Shown: positions 27,991 to 37,681, counted from the stretch's first letter. The stretch: DNA of 64,000 nucleotides from Methanobacterium sp. (GCA_039666455.1 JAVSLW010000035.1:32270-96269); one strand, 5' to 3'. Program-made: numbers and translations. The notes: generated by a model from the letters alone, not told the origin.

Positions 27991-28611
27991 ATGTCCAAGC
28001 TTTATGTTGTGGGAATAGGCCCGGGATCCAGGGATTATTTAACTCAAGCAGCATTAAATGCTGTTAATAATTCAGATACAGTCATGGGGAGCAAAAGAGC
28101 TTTGGATCTATTTAAAACAGATTCACAGAAAATAGAAATCAACGCTAAAAACATGAACGAATGTCTAAAAGAATCAGTAGATAAAGTTAAAAACGGAAAA
28201 ACCGTTGCAATTCTTTCAACTGGCGATCCTGGATTTTCAGGAGTTTTAAAGCCTATTTTAAACCTGAAAAGTGGTGTTGAAATTGAGGTTATCCCTGGTG
28301 TGAGTTCTGTCCAGCTGTGTGCTGCAAAACTTAAAATACCATGGGATGATGCAGATTTAATTACCATGCATGGGAAAGGTATTTGTGAAGAAATTTTAGA
28401 CATTATTGAAAACGGAAAACCTTCAATAATACTTCCAAATTTTAAACCTGCTGAATTGGCTGAATTTTTGATTGAAAATGGTGTTGAAAAGGATAGAAAA
28501 GTATCGGTTTGTGAAAAACTCAGTTATGAAGACGAAAAAATAGTTGAATCTACCTTAAAAGATATTTTGCAAATGGAATTCAGTTATATGTGTGTGATGG
28601 TGGTTTATTAG
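27991..28611 (+). CDS. cbiE: Cobalt-precorrin-7 (C5)-methyltransferase
   Basis: SAM-dependent methyltransferase acting on the corrin ring at C5 during anaerobic cobalamin synthesis; methanogens need corrinoids for methyl transfer. 206 residues of the tetrapyrrole methylase family: YVVGIGPGSRDYLTQAA at the N terminus, LSTGDPGFSG and VIPGVSSVQLCAAKL. The decarboxylating CbiT domain is not fused and not adjacent. A conserved biosynthetic gene standing alone between an insertion sequence and the C39-like gene. Confidence 0.92.
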   Translation: MSKLYVVGIGPGSRDYLTQAALNAVNNSDTVMGSKRALDLFKTDSQKIEINAKNMNECLKESVDKVKNGKTVAILSTGDPGFSGVLKPILNLKSGVEIEVIPGVSSVQLCAAKLKIPWDDADLITMHGKGICEEILDIIENGKPSIILPNFKPAELAEFLIENGVEKDRKVSVCEKLSYEDEKIVESTLKDILQMEFSYMCVMVVY

Positions 28612-28813
28612 TTTTTTGGTTTTTTCTGTTTAAATAAGTCATAATACTGGCATATTCACTGAAATTAGTGTTGAATTTGCTTGTTTTTTTGTGTTATTAT
28701 TTCTCTGTATTAATCACGTTGAAAGTTAATCAAAGATTTCTAAATATAATTTATAACCGGGCTATTTTTATAATTTATCAAATATAAAATTTCTTTGTCC
28801 TTACAGGGCAATA

Positions 28814-28830
28814 TTGTTCTGTTAGAACAA
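28814..28830. promoter_or_regulatory. Palindrome upstream of the C39-like gene promoter
   Basis: TTGTTCT-GTT-AGAACAA is a perfect 7-bp inverted repeat about 35 bases upstream of a TATA-like TTTATATA (28866-28873). This position suits a regulator site; no regulator is identified. Confidence 0.4.
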
Positions 28831-28889
28831 AATTATTCTTTTAAAACAACGTTAAAATGGTTAGATTTATATACATGAAAGATTTAGGT

Positions 28890-28966
28890 ATACTTAACTT
28901 TCCATGAAAATGGGAAGTTAGTAAAGTATGGTTTTAAGCCATCTTCAATGTAAGCCTTAAAACCAT
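28890..28966 (+). ncRNA. Structured 5' leader with two consecutive hairpins
   Basis: Hairpin 1 pairs TAACTTTCCAT (28895-28905) with ATGGGAAGTTA (28910-28920) around a GAAA loop, and outer bases TACTT/AAGTA can extend it. Hairpin 2 pairs ATGGTTTTAAG (28928-28938) with CTTAAAACCAT (28956-28966) around a 17-base loop. The TATA-like box at 28866-28873 would start transcription near the base of hairpin 1, so both lie in the leader of the C39-like gene. Confidence 0.45.
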
Positions 28967-29001
28967 GTTTTCCAAAATTAAATCCAAAAGGGGGTATAGA
29001 A

Positions 29002-30183
29002 ATGAAAAAATATATTGCAGTTTTGCTTGTGGCACTCATTATTGGAGTGACGCCGGCGGTTGCTGCAGAATATAGTGAAATAACCCAAACTGCTGATTTG
29101 GCAGTTAAGGGAAAAGGTGCAGATGTTGCATCTGCATCTGAATTAGTAGAAGCAGTTGAAAGTGGAAAAACAACAGGAATAGATAATGAAACGTTCGGCA
29201 CGAATGCAAATGTGTCAAGTACAGAATCAGCTACTGTAGAAAATACTACAACGAGCGATAATCTTGTATCAGTAGATGATCAGGCTACAAGTACAGATAT
29301 GCAAGTTCCAGATTTAAATGGAACTTCAGAGGACTATGTAATCGAAAATATTACAATTCCACAAATAGACACCAGTGGAATAGTGATGCAGTCAACAGAT
29401 TATAGCTGTGGACCAGCTGCACTTGCAACAGTTCTGCAGAACATGGGTATAAACAGCACAGAAGGGGATCTCAAGGTCCTTGCTGGCACAGACACATCAG
29501 GGACAACAATGCACGGATTATCAGAAGCAGCGAAAGCAAAAGGTTTAAGTGCAACTGGTATGAAATTATCAGTTGATGATCTTAAACCTAATAACATCGT
29601 GCATATTATACTGGATGGCGAAGGCCATTACAGTGTAATCAGAGAAGTAAGTGAAAATAGTGTTTACCTTGCTGACCCAAGCCTTGGAAACATTGAAATG
29701 AGCAGAGAAGAGTTCAGTGCAATTTTCACAGGCAATGTTCTGGTTATAACTGATCCTAACATGCAAGTTAATCAAACAGAAACTTCAAATCAAACAAACA
29801 TAACAGATACAAGCATTGTACAACCAGAAAACAGCCAAACTTTGGCCGCTGAAACTATGCAGGATATACGAGGAAGAGTTATTTGGAAATTCATTCTTGC
29901 GGCGATTGCTGCAAAAAAAGTTTGGGCAATAAAAATGGCGGCAAAAATTGCAAAACATGCATGGAAGAGTGGAGTACGTGGAAGAGAGCTTGCAGGAACC
30001 ATTAAAAGGGCTATATTAAAAAGAGTACCATTTAATGATCGCCAGAGGGTACAAAAGGCAGCACTTGCTGGAGCCAGTGCGCTGTATGGATATACAGTGA
30101 CTAACAGGGATCGATGGTGCTTATGGACAGCTATTGCAGTAACAAAAGGACCATTTTGGATGACTCTGGTTTTTGGTAGATAA
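29002..30183 (+). CDS. Secreted C39-like cysteine peptidase domain protein with cationic C-terminal tail
   Basis: 393 residues. There is a signal peptide (about 1-22, ending AVAA) and a Ser/Thr-rich linker (about 25-125). The C39-like domain (about 126-255) has DYSCGPAALATVLQNMG with the catalytic Cys, then GEGHYSVIREV with the His and LADPSLG with the Asp. After a second linker, residues about 285-393 are rich in Lys, Arg, Trp and Ala (FILAAIAAKKVWAIKMAAK), like an amphipathic antimicrobial peptide. AAGGGGG precedes the ATG. Possible roles are cell-wall peptide cleavage or maturation of its own tail; neither is shown. Confidence 0.75.
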   Translation: MKKYIAVLLVALIIGVTPAVAAEYSEITQTADLAVKGKGADVASASELVEAVESGKTTGIDNETFGTNANVSSTESATVENTTTSDNLVSVDDQATSTDMQVPDLNGTSEDYVIENITIPQIDTSGIVMQSTDYSCGPAALATVLQNMGINSTEGDLKVLAGTDTSGTTMHGLSEAAKAKGLSATGMKLSVDDLKPNNIVHIILDGEGHYSVIREVSENSVYLADPSLGNIEMSREEFSAIFTGNVLVITDPNMQVNQTETSNQTNITDTSIVQPENSQTLAAETMQDIRGRVIWKFILAAIAAKKVWAIKMAAKIAKHAWKSGVRGRELAGTIKRAILKRVPFNDRQRVQKAALAGASALYGYTVTNRDRWCLWTAIAVTKGPFWMTLVFGR

Positions 30184-30222
30184 TATCTGCAAGATACCCC
30201 TACAGCTGCCGAACACAAAGCG

Positions 30223-30243
30223 AACAAACACGAAGTGTTTTTT
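30223..30243 (+). terminator. Terminator of the C39-like gene
   Basis: AAACAC (30226-30231), a GAA loop and GTGTTT (30235-30240) followed by further T residues, 43 bases after the stop codon. Confidence 0.6.
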
Positions 30244-30276
30244 CTGCAAAACTGAAAGTCTTCGATTTTTGAGACC

Positions 30277-30350
30277 AAGGAAACGAAGCATGCGGAATTC
30301 GCTATATCGAAAGCAAAGCTTTCGAAAGTTTCCTTGAGCTTTGCTTTTTT
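30277..30350 (+). other. Nested inverted repeats ending in a T run, upstream of a small membrane protein
   Basis: AAGGAAAC (30277-30284) pairs with GTTTCCTT (30328-30335), enclosing CGAAAGC/GCTTTCG (30308-30324). GCTTTGCTTTTTT follows. It may be a second terminator or a leader structure for the gene at 30366. Confidence 0.4.
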
Positions 30351-30365
30351 ATGGAGGATATTAAT

Positions 30366-30740
30366 ATGCTGGAATTTATTATCAGGACTATTATATTGGT
30401 AATTATAGTGGCAATTGGGGCGTCTTTACTTCGTTATATAAACAAGATGCCCTTAAATAAGTCTATTAATGAAGGATTATTTATAGGATTTTTCATTACA
30501 GTTGGGGCAACTGCTTACAATCCCCCAGCTTATCAATTAACTGGATTAATTGATACTATAAAATTCATTGGACCTATAGTATTTTTATTAGTAATTTATA
30601 GATATTTTATATCCAATCTGCCCTTAAAAGATTCTATTAGAAAAGGATTAATTACAGGATTAATTGCAGGGATTGTCCTTATAGTTCTACCTCCAATGCT
30701 TGCGAAATCAATTGATTTTTTTATTGGTTTGATAGTATAA
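30366..30740 (+). CDS. Small membrane protein with PLxxSIxxGL repeats
   Basis: About 124 residues, nearly all membrane segments. Two related units follow each other: MPLNKSINEGLFIG and LPLKDSIRKGLITG, each at the end of a hydrophobic helix. The same motif recurs in the next gene. No family is recognised. The ATG at 30366 follows GGAGG by six bases; an in-frame ATG at 30351 is less likely. Its position behind the C39-like protein suggests an accessory or immunity role, which is only inference. Confidence 0.55.
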   Translation: MLEFIIRTIILVIIVAIGASLLRYINKMPLNKSINEGLFIGFFITVGATAYNPPAYQLTGLIDTIKFIGPIVFLLVIYRYFISNLPLKDSIRKGLITGLIAGIVLIVLPPMLAKSIDFFIGLIV

Positions 30741-30798
30741 ATGATCAGAAAAGATTCCAAGCCACATACACAGAAACAACCAGATCAAGCAGTGTAGA

Positions 30799-31080
30799 AT
30801 GATGGGATATAGTATTTGGGATATTCTTTGGATTTGTTTTTCAATTTTACTTTTATTTTCCAGTTGTTCTTCTTACTTAGGTAAGGCCCCCTTAAAAAAG
30901 ATTATTGCAGTTGGATTATTAGTTGTGATAGCCTTAATAGGAGTGTCATATCTTAGGAACTATCTACCCTATCACATTGCCATTGGCGTATCTTATATTA
31001 CACTGTTTTTATCAGTCTTTTTAGTTAGCAGATATTTAGCGAGGGCGTCCTTAAAAGAGTCTATTAAAGAGGGTTTATAG
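30799..31080 (+). CDS. Small membrane protein related to its upstream neighbour
   Basis: 93 residues with about three membrane segments. It carries APLKKIIAVGLLV and, at the very end, ASLKESIKEGL, the same repeat as in the upstream protein, but stops just after the last motif where the neighbour continues with another helix. It may therefore be a truncated copy. No good ribosome site is seen before the ATG. Confidence 0.45.
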   Translation: MMGYSIWDILWICFSILLLFSSCSSYLGKAPLKKIIAVGLLVVIALIGVSYLRNYLPYHIAIGVSYITLFLSVFLVSRYLARASLKESIKEGL

Positions 31081-31094
31081 TTCTAATAGTTGGG

Positions 31095-31250
31095 AAATGC
31101 AGCTACAGAAAGTGCAGATACACAGTTAAATGATAGCACAGAATTCCACAATTCCACAAAAAAACACAACCGGAATTGTAATGCAGTCAACAGATTACAA
31201 CCGTGGACCTGCTGCACTTGCAACGGTCCTGCAGAACATGGGATTAACAA
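31095..31250 (+). pseudogene. Fragment of a C39-like gene
   Basis: The forward strand reads TTGIVMQSTDYNRGPAALAT then VLQNMGLT, nearly identical to GIVMQSTDYSCGPAALATVL of the gene at 29002, with the catalytic Cys position changed to Arg. Upstream, after a frameshift in an A run, NAATESADTQLNDST resembles the linker. The fragment ends abruptly at about 31250 inside the oppositely read cupin gene. Confidence 0.75.
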
Positions 31251-31575
31251 TACATAAAAACTTTAATTCTTCATTTCCAGTATTTTCGATGTATTGATTT
31301 GAATTAGCAGGAATGTAAATAACCTGTCCTGGATGAATTTCTTCTGCTTCATCATCTATGTGCATAATCCCTCTTCCTTGGAGAATATAGTAAATTTCAA
31401 CTGAAGTTTTAAGTCTGTGAACAATTGAGGATTCACCGCACTTTAAAACAGCATGTGCAATACTAAAATCTATCTTTAAATCTTCATTCTCTTTATCAGG
31501 ATGAAGCAGTTCGCATAGCAGTGTTTTATCCATTGCTCTAAAGTAATCACAGTTTTTAATGTCTCTTATAATCAT
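31195..31575 (-). CDS. Cupin protein whose C terminus is replaced by C39-derived sequence
   Basis: Single-domain cupin with metal-site patterns IVHRLKTSVEIYYILQGRG and IPANSNQYIENTG. The natural end of such cupins after FLCIVNP is usually a WR.EDE-type tail; here it continues MFCRTVASAAGPRL, which is the antisense of the C39 fragment. The enzyme core is intact, so it may still fold. The start is ATG at 31575; an in-frame TTG at 31605 would add ten residues but has no ribosome site. Ligand unknown. Confidence 0.65.
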   Translation of the reverse strand: MIIRDIKNCDYFRAMDKTLLCELLHPDKENEDLKIDFSIAHAVLKCGESSIVHRLKTSVEIYYILQGRGIMHIDDEAEEIHPGQVIYIPANSNQYIENTGNEELKFLCIVNPMFCRTVASAAGPRL

Positions 31576-31693
31576 AAAATCATCTGAAATTTTTTTATTG
31601 TTCAATTTAAAAGGAATGGCTAATAAGTTTTCAGGAGATTATGGTAACAGGATGCACTTGCAAATTCCGGTTGAAAAATTTAATTAATAAAGT

Positions 31694-32296
31694 CTATTTC
31701 AATTTTCCAGTTATAACCACAATTTCTTCAAAGAAACACTTTTTGCTGGCTGTAATTTCAGCTTCAAAACCTAATTCTTCCAGTTTGGTGAGGGTTTTTT
31801 TGTTATCTGCAAGTGAAGACTGCACCAGCTGAACACGCCCTTCATCATTCAAATAATCTTTGACCTGATCAATGAAGGCATCTATTGTATCTCTACCCTC
31901 TAAACCTCCATCAAAAGCAGTATTAAGCTCTTCATCAAGTCTTTCATCCTCAGATGTTGGAAGATAGGGAGTATTAAACAAAATAAGATCGAATTTTTCA
32001 CCTTCAACAGGTTCAAAAAGGTTTCCTTCTCTTAATTCCACGTTATAGGTTCTGTTAGCAATGGTGTTTTTCAAGGCACATTTGATGGCATTTTTGTTTA
32101 TATCGGTTGCAACAACTCTTTTTGTTCTTTGAGCAGCATAAACAGTTATTAAACCTGTTCCAGTTCCTATTTCAAGCACTTCATCGCCTCTTTGAATATC
32201 CAGATTTTCTGCAAATAAAAATGTATCTTCTGCAGGCTCATAAACCTCAGGGTGAGTGTAAATTACTATTCCTTTGTATTCTAACATTTTAATCAT
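31694..32296 (-). CDS. HemK2/MTQ2-type protein methyltransferase
   Basis: 200 residues, SAM-dependent. Motif I is VLEIGTGTGLITVYAA, ATDIN holds the acidic SAM-ribose residue, and the catalytic (N/D)PPY motif appears as FNTPYLP. N-terminal EVYEPAEDTF is typical of the HemK2 group, which methylates the GGQ glutamine of release factor aRF1. The frame offers ATG at 32296 and at 32287. A TATA-like stretch about 25-30 bases upstream would fit a leaderless transcript from 32296. Confidence 0.82.
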   Translation of the reverse strand: MIKMLEYKGIVIYTHPEVYEPAEDTFLFAENLDIQRGDEVLEIGTGTGLITVYAAQRTKRVVATDINKNAIKCALKNTIANRTYNVELREGNLFEPVEGEKFDLILFNTPYLPTSEDERLDEELNTAFDGGLEGRDTIDAFIDQVKDYLNDEGRVQLVQSSLADNKKTLTKLEELGFEAEITASKKCFFEEIVVITGKLK

Positions 32297-32410
32297 TTTT
32301 TTAATTGAACTGGGATTAAATTAATTTTAAATATTTTAAGATATTGTTTCTGTTTTTATATACTTAACATTAATAATTTTAAAAGTACATATTCATATCT
32401 GGTGAATAGT

Positions 32411-32626
32411 ATGGCTGATGAAAAAGTATGTCTCAAATGCAGCGGGACGATGATTCACGGAATACTGCAAAAAAGGGGAAAATATGGGAATTCGCCCTTT
32501 ATATGGGCTCCCATTGATGAACATCCATTTTCTACAGAGGATTTTCCAGATCAAAGGTACGAAATTGACGTGTTTCGTTGTCAAAGCTGCGGATTTATAG
32601 AATTTTATGCAGAAAGATCTGCTTAA
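32411..32626 (+). CDS. Small zinc-ribbon protein
   Basis: 71 residues. CLKCSG near the N terminus and CQSCGF near the C terminus form a four-cysteine zinc ribbon; between them is a loop with WAPIDEHPF. The ATG follows GGTGAAT. No specific family or function is recognised. Confidence 0.65.
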   Translation: MADEKVCLKCSGTMIHGILQKRGKYGNSPFIWAPIDEHPFSTEDFPDQRYEIDVFRCQSCGFIEFYAERSA

Positions 32627-32660
32627 GTTTAGACCAAAAAAATAGGAGAGTGGAACTTTA

Positions 32661-33503
32661 ATGTTAGTACCGCTTATTTACTTCTCTTCATCGAATAACA
32701 CAGCATACGTGGCTAAACTCATTGCTTTTGGTCTGGAAGAGAGGGGAATTCAGGTGGATTTGGTCGAAATCGAAGACCTGAAAGCCGGTAAGTATGACAT
32801 AACCGGCGTTGATGTCATGGGCATCGGTGCTCCAATCTATGGAGGTTTTGCAGAACCAATCAAAAACTGGGCTAAAGATTTGGATTTTGCAGGCAAACGA
32901 GTATTTTTGTTTTCAACTGCAGGCTTTGCACATTTCGGGTCGACCAGGGAAATGATCCGAATGGTCGATGAAAACAATGGCAACATAATAGGCGCTTTTG
33001 AGATGACATTCAGGGGCTGTATGGATGGAATTATCTACTCGAGGAAACTGTCTGAAAAGTATCCGCTCCGCAAAAAAGATCTAAAGAGAGCAATTGACTT
33101 TGGCCTTAAAGTTGCTGATATTGTTAAAGCTGATGCAGGATACGTGGATAGTACGTATAAACACAATTTAGGGGCTGCTACTCTCGCTATCATCAGAGTG
33201 ATTAAGTTCATTGTTTTAAAAATGATTAAAGTATTTTTTTATGTTACTGACAGCAGCAAATGCATAGCCTGTATGAAATGTGAAAAAGTCTGCCCTTCAG
33301 GAGCTGTTAAAGTGAAAGAAAAGAAGCCCATCATAGATCATGACCTGTGCATTTCCTGTTTCAGGTGCTTTAAGGAATGCCCCCAAAAGGCGTTGAATCT
33401 GCGTTTTATTGGTGATATGTCCTATTATCGCGGGCCCTGGCAGCTTGAAGGTTACATAGATCCTGCAAAAATAAAGGAAAATCTATATTTCACAAAATAC
33501 TGA
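32661..33503 (+). CDS. EFR1-family flavodoxin-ferredoxin fusion
   Basis: 280 residues. The N-terminal half is a flavodoxin-like domain (IYFSSSNNTAYVAKLIA binds FMN phosphate; GIGAPIYGGF follows). The C-terminal half has two [4Fe-4S] motifs, CIACMKCEKVCP and CISCFRCFKECP. Such EFR1 proteins occur in anaerobes as internal electron carriers between flavin and iron-sulfur centres; the partner is unknown. It starts 34 bases after the zinc-ribbon gene, with AGGAG upstream. Confidence 0.85.
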   Translation: MLVPLIYFSSSNNTAYVAKLIAFGLEERGIQVDLVEIEDLKAGKYDITGVDVMGIGAPIYGGFAEPIKNWAKDLDFAGKRVFLFSTAGFAHFGSTREMIRMVDENNGNIIGAFEMTFRGCMDGIIYSRKLSEKYPLRKKDLKRAIDFGLKVADIVKADAGYVDSTYKHNLGAATLAIIRVIKFIVLKMIKVFFYVTDSSKCIACMKCEKVCPSGAVKVKEKKPIIDHDLCISCFRCFKECPQKALNLRFIGDMSYYRGPWQLEGYIDPAKIKENLYFTKY

Positions 33504-33569
33504 TTGATGAGTGTAAGGGTATGGAACTCATTTATCATTCGAATTTTTAATCTATTGAAAATGAAGTAA

Positions 33570-33656
<87 letters not shown>

Positions 33657-33718
33657 AATGATCAAGCTTAAATTAAAATTTAAGCTGTGAAAAGGTTTTG
33701 AAGCTATTAAAAAAGGAA

Positions 33719-34027
33719 TTAGCTTTTAAGTTCTATTTCTATACTTACGTTATCAGGAACATTTACCTTCATGACCTGTCTCATTGCCCTTTCATCGGCG
33801 TCGATTCCAACAAGTCTTTTGTGGATTCTAAGTTCCCATTTTTCCCAGGTAGCTTTTCCTTCTCCGTCTGGAGATTTTCTGGTTGGAACTACGAGTTTTT
33901 TGGTGGGTAATGGAATTGGGCCTGAGAGGTCTACACCAGTACGTTCTGCGATTTTTTTAAGTTGGTCGCAGACAAATGCGAGCTTTTCTGGGTCTGTCCC
34001 TGTGAGTTTGATTCTTGCTTTGTGCAT
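33719..34027 (-). CDS. rps10: 30S ribosomal protein S10
   Basis: 102 residues, full length. It starts [16 protein letters not shown] and has the conserved [13 protein letters not shown] loop and [13 protein letters not shown]. It is the last protein gene of the reverse-strand translation cluster, 49 bases after EF-1alpha, as in other euryarchaea. GGAGGAATAAA precedes the ATG. Confidence 0.97.
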   Translation of the reverse strand: MHKARIKLTGTDPEKLAFVCDQLKKIAERTGVDLSGPIPLPTKKLVVPTRKSPDGEGKATWEKWELRIHKRLVGIDADERAMRQVMKVNVPDNVSIEIELKS

Positions 34028-34076
34028 TTTATTCCTCCGGAATATTAAAGAAAATAAAGAGGGTAATAGGATAAAC

Positions 34077-35318
34077 CTATTTTGCTTTAACTATGTCGAT
34101 ACACATCCCAGCAGCCACAGTCTGACCCATATCTCTGATAGCGAATCTTCCCATGTGTGGAATCTCTTTAACGTTTTCTATAACCATTGGTTTGGTTGGT
34201 TTGACTTTAACGAATGCAGCGTCTCCAGTTTTCAGGAAGTCAGGGTTTTCTTCTTTAACCTGGCCAGTGGATGGGTCAAGCTTTTTCTGCAGTTCCAGGA
34301 ATGTACATGCAACCTGAGCGGTGTGACAGTGGAATACTGGAGTGTAACCTACTGTAATAACACCCGGGTGCTGTAGAACAACGATTTGAGCTGTGAATTC
34401 TTTTGCAACTGTTGGTGCATTATCAGTATGTCCTGCAACATCCCCTCTTCTGATATCGTTTTTACCAACACCTCTCACGTTAAACCCTACGTTGTCACCA
34501 GGTTCTGCTTGGTCGAGCATTTCGTGGTGCATTTCGATAGATTTAACCTCTCCAGCTTTTCCTGCTGGCTCGAATATAACATTGTCGCCTTTTTTCATTA
34601 TACCTGTTTCGATTCTTCCAACTGGTACTGTTCCCACACCGGTAATTGAGTAAACATCCTGGATAGGTACTCTTAGCGGTAAGTTTGTTGGTTTTTCTGG
34701 TGCCTGGAATTCATCGAGTGCTGGTACGAGGGCAGGGCCTTTGTACCATGGTGTGTTTTCACTTGGTTTGGATATGTTGTCTCCTTCAAATGCAGAGATT
34801 GGTATGAAGTGTATTTTGGATGGGTCGTAAGCTACTGTTTTGATTAATGCACCTACTTCATCTTTAAGTGCATTGTATTTGGATTCGTCGTAGTTTACAA
34901 GGTCCATTTTGTTTATTGCAATGATTAGCTGGTTGATACCAAGTGTTCTTGCAAGGAAAGCATGTTCCTTGGTTTGTGGCATTATACCGTCGTCTATTGC
35001 AACTACGAGCACTGCTGCGTCTGCTTGAGATGCTCCTGTAATCATGTTTTTAACGAAGTCTCTGTGACCTGGACAGTCCACAATTGTTAATTCATATTTT
35101 GGAGTTTCGAACTTTGCGTGTGCAAGGTCAATTGTTACTCCTCTTTCTCTTTCTTCTGTCAATTTATCCATAACAAATCTGAACTTGTTTTCACCTTCAG
35201 CAAGCTGCTGTTCTGCAATAGCTCCTGATTGAAGCAATACATGCCCTACAAGTGTTGATTTACCATGGTCTACGTGTCCAATAAACGCCAGGTTTATGTG
35301 TTCTTTTGCTTTAGCCAT
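34077..35318 (-). CDS. tuf: Translation elongation factor 1-alpha (EF-Tu homologue)
   Basis: 413-residue GTPase that delivers aminoacyl-tRNA to the ribosome. G motifs are GHVDHGKST (G1), DCPGH (G3) and NKMD (G4), with the switch I segment [15 protein letters not shown]; two beta-barrel domains follow ([25 protein letters not shown]). GGAGGTTAATTAA precedes the ATG. A hairpin at 35400-35425 separates it from EF-2, so it may have its own promoter. Confidence 0.98.
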   Translation of the reverse strand: MAKAKEHINLAFIGHVDHGKSTLVGHVLLQSGAIAEQQLAEGENKFRFVMDKLTEERERGVTIDLAHAKFETPKYELTIVDCPGHRDFVKNMITGASQADAAVLVVAIDDGIMPQTKEHAFLARTLGINQLIIAINKMDLVNYDESKYNALKDEVGALIKTVAYDPSKIHFIPISAFEGDNISKPSENTPWYKGPALVPALDEFQAPEKPTNLPLRVPIQDVYSITGVGTVPVGRIETGIMKKGDNVIFEPAGKAGEVKSIEMHHEMLDQAEPGDNVGFNVRGVGKNDIRRGDVAGHTDNAPTVAKEFTAQIVVLQHPGVITVGYTPVFHCHTAQVACTFLELQKKLDPSTGQVKEENPDFLKTGDAAFVKVKPTKPMVIENVKEIPHMGRFAIRDMGQTVAAGMCIDIVKAK

Positions 35319-35399
35319 TTAATTAACCTCCATATAAAATCATATATCGATTAGTCTAACAGTTTACAATTTAGTAACTTGTGCTTATTAAGTTACCGG

Positions 35400-35425
35400 T
35401 CAACCTTTTTTCCAAAAAGGTTGAT
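35400..35425 (-). terminator. Hairpin between EF-2 and EF-1alpha genes
   Basis: CAACCTTTTT (35401-35410) and AAAAAGGTTG (35414-35423) form a 10-bp stem with a 3-base loop. It is nearly the same sequence as the hairpin at 4449-4473. Confidence 0.6.
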
Positions 35426-35488
35426 CAAAAATCCTCGTGCCAAACAAGTTTTGAGCTGCGGAAGGATAAATTTTGTTTTTTGATCAAA

Positions 35489-37681
35489 TTAGCCTAAATA
35501 ATGGTCTGGACCATAAGGTTCAGGACTTAATCCTTTCCTATCTCTTATCTGTCTTACAATCTGTTTTTGAAGCTCTGCAGGTAATCTTTCAAATCCTGCA
35601 TTTTCTGTTGACCATAGGCATCTACCCTCAGTGGCAGATCTTATATCTCCTGCAAACCCGAACATTTCTGCAACAGGCACTTTTGATTCAAGGGTCATCA
35701 TGTCACCTTCCTGCTGCATGTCCACGATCTGCCCTCTTCTGTTTTGTACTTCCCTGGTTGCTGCACCCATGTAATCCTGTGGAGTATTGATGAATACTTT
35801 TTGTTTTGGTTCCAGTAATGTTGGGTTTGCCATCATTATTGATCCATATACTGCTTTCCTTATTGCTGGTAAAACCTGAGCAGGTCCTCTGTGTACAGCG
35901 TCCTCGTGAATCTTTGCATCCATGAGCTTTATTTTTATACCCATGACCCTTTCTCTTGCAATGGGGCCATCGTCTAATGCGCTTTCAAAACCTTCAAGTA
36001 GAAGTTCTTTAATTTCATCCAGGTACTGTATACCTCGAGTCATGTTTATGAATAAACTGCGCTCGTATACATCCCATACCCTTCTTGCTTCTTCTTTATC
36101 AAGGCCGTATTCCATGAATTTCGCTGCTTCTTCTTTTCCTTTGACTCTGCCTTCTTTGATCTTTTTGTCCTGCAGTGCCTGGAACATGATGTCTTCTAAG
36201 GGTTCAATTTCAATATAGAATCTGTTGTGCTTGTTAGGAGATTTTCCTTCCACTGGGCCAGCTTTACCTGCAATTGTTTCTCTGTAAACAACAATTGGTT
36301 GCGATGTTTCTATTTCCACACCTTTTTCATTGATTCTGTAGGTGATAATTTCAAGGTGAAGTTCACCCATACCAGCGATGAGGTGCTCACCTGTTTCTTC
36401 GTTAATTTCAATCCTTACTGTGGGGTCTTCTTTTCCCACCTGTCTTAGAACTTCTATGAGTTTTGGAAGGTCTTTGGTGTTTTTAGCTTCAACAGCAACT
36501 GTAACTACCGGTTCTGAGATGTGTTCAAGTCCTTCAAATGCTTTGATCTTTCTTCCTGGTTCTGAGATTGTTTCCCCAGCAACAGCGTTTTTTGCGCCGG
36601 TTATTGCCACGATATTTCCTGCCGGAACCTTGTCGGTGTTGATCCGCTCAGGACCCATGTACACTCCAACCTGCTGGGTTCTTGCTTTACCCATAGAGCC
36701 TACCATGTAGATTTCAGTACCTTTTTCTATTGTTCCACCATAAACACGGCCAGTTGCTATTTCACCAGCGTGCTTATCGATACTGATGTTTGTAACCATT
36801 ACTGCAAGTGGTGAATCTGGACTTGTGTTAAGCATACCCTGTCCTTCTTCACTTTCAGTGTCTCCAGCCCAGATCGCCGGCACCCTGTATTTCTGTGATA
36901 TTTCAGGGCTTGGCAGGTGCTCTATAACCATATCAAGTAAAACATCTGTAATCGGTGCTTTTTGAGCCAGTTCCTTCTGGTTTTCATCTCTACAGTATTC
37001 ATAAATATCTTTGAATGTGATACTTGTTTTCTGCATAATTGGAACATTTATAGCCCAGTTGTGGTATGCAGAACCAAATGCAACACTTCCATCTTCTACC
37101 TTGGCCAGCCAGTCATTTTTAAGTTCTTCTGGAGCCATTGATCTTATGATCTTGTTTGCAGAAGCAATGATTTTTATGAACCTCTGCTGAAGCTCGTTAG
37201 CATCCAGTTTTAACTCGTTTATCAGACGATCAACCTTGTTGATGAATAAAACTGGCTTAACGTTTTCTTTCAGTGCCTGTCTAAGTACAGTTTCTGTTTG
37301 AGGCATGATCCCCTCAACAGCACATATCACAACAACTGCACCATCTACAGCTCTCATTGCACGTGTTACATCTCCACCAAAGTCAACATGACCTGGTGTA
37401 TCAATAAGGTTAATCAGATATTCTTTATCCTTGTATTTGTGCACCATAGACACGTTTGCTGCATCAATTGTAATTCCTCTTGCCTGTTCTTGCTCGTCAA
37501 AATCGAGGAATCTCTGATCTCCTGCAAGTTCTGCAGATATCATTCCTGCACCAGCAAGTAGGTTATCAGATAATGTGGTTTTTCCGTGGTCAATGTGGGC
37601 TACAATTCCAATATTTCTGATGTTTTCAGGCTGGTACATCAATTCCTTGATTTTACTAATCATTTTGTCCCGTCTACTCAC
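35489..37681 (-). CDS. fusA: Translation elongation factor 2
   Basis: Ribosomal translocase GTPase of about 730 residues. G motifs are [19 protein letters not shown] and NKVD. The diphthamide loop has [19 protein letters not shown], where the His of HRGPAQ is modified in archaea. I place the start at GTG 37681 (protein [17 protein letters not shown]), three bases after GGTGATT; GTG 37690 and ATG 37684 overlap that site. It is transcribed after S7 with a 199-base gap. Confidence 0.97.
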   Translation of the reverse strand: MSRRDKMISKIKELMYQPENIRNIGIVAHIDHGKTTLSDNLLAGAGMISAELAGDQRFLDFDEQEQARGITIDAANVSMVHKYKDKEYLINLIDTPGHVDFGGDVTRAMRAVDGAVVVICAVEGIMPQTETVLRQALKENVKPVLFINKVDRLINELKLDANELQQRFIKIIASANKIIRSMAPEELKNDWLAKVEDGSVAFGSAYHNWAINVPIMQKTSITFKDIYEYCRDENQKELAQKAPITDVLLDMVIEHLPSPEISQKYRVPAIWAGDTESEEGQGMLNTSPDSPLAVMVTNISIDKHAGEIATGRVYGGTIEKGTEIYMVGSMGKARTQQVGVYMGPERINTDKVPAGNIVAITGAKNAVAGETISEPGRKIKAFEGLEHISEPVVTVAVEAKNTKDLPKLIEVLRQVGKEDPTVRIEINEETGEHLIAGMGELHLEIITYRINEKGVEIETSQPIVVYRETIAGKAGPVEGKSPNKHNRFYIEIEPLEDIMFQALQDKKIKEGRVKGKEEAAKFMEYGLDKEEARRVWDVYERSLFINMTRGIQYLDEIKELLLEGFESALDDGPIARERVMGIKIKLMDAKIHEDAVHRGPAQVLPAIRKAVYGSIMMANPTLLEPKQKVFINTPQDYMGAATREVQNRRGQIVDMQQEGDMMTLESKVPVAEMFGFAGDIRSATEGRCLWSTENAGFERLPAELQKQIVRQIRDRKGLSPEPYGPDHYLG

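Noticed and set aside
36378..36710. Forward-strand open frames across EF-2, RNA polymerase and other core genes
   Set aside because: They are shadows of strongly conserved reverse-strand genes; no family similarity and no ribosome sites.
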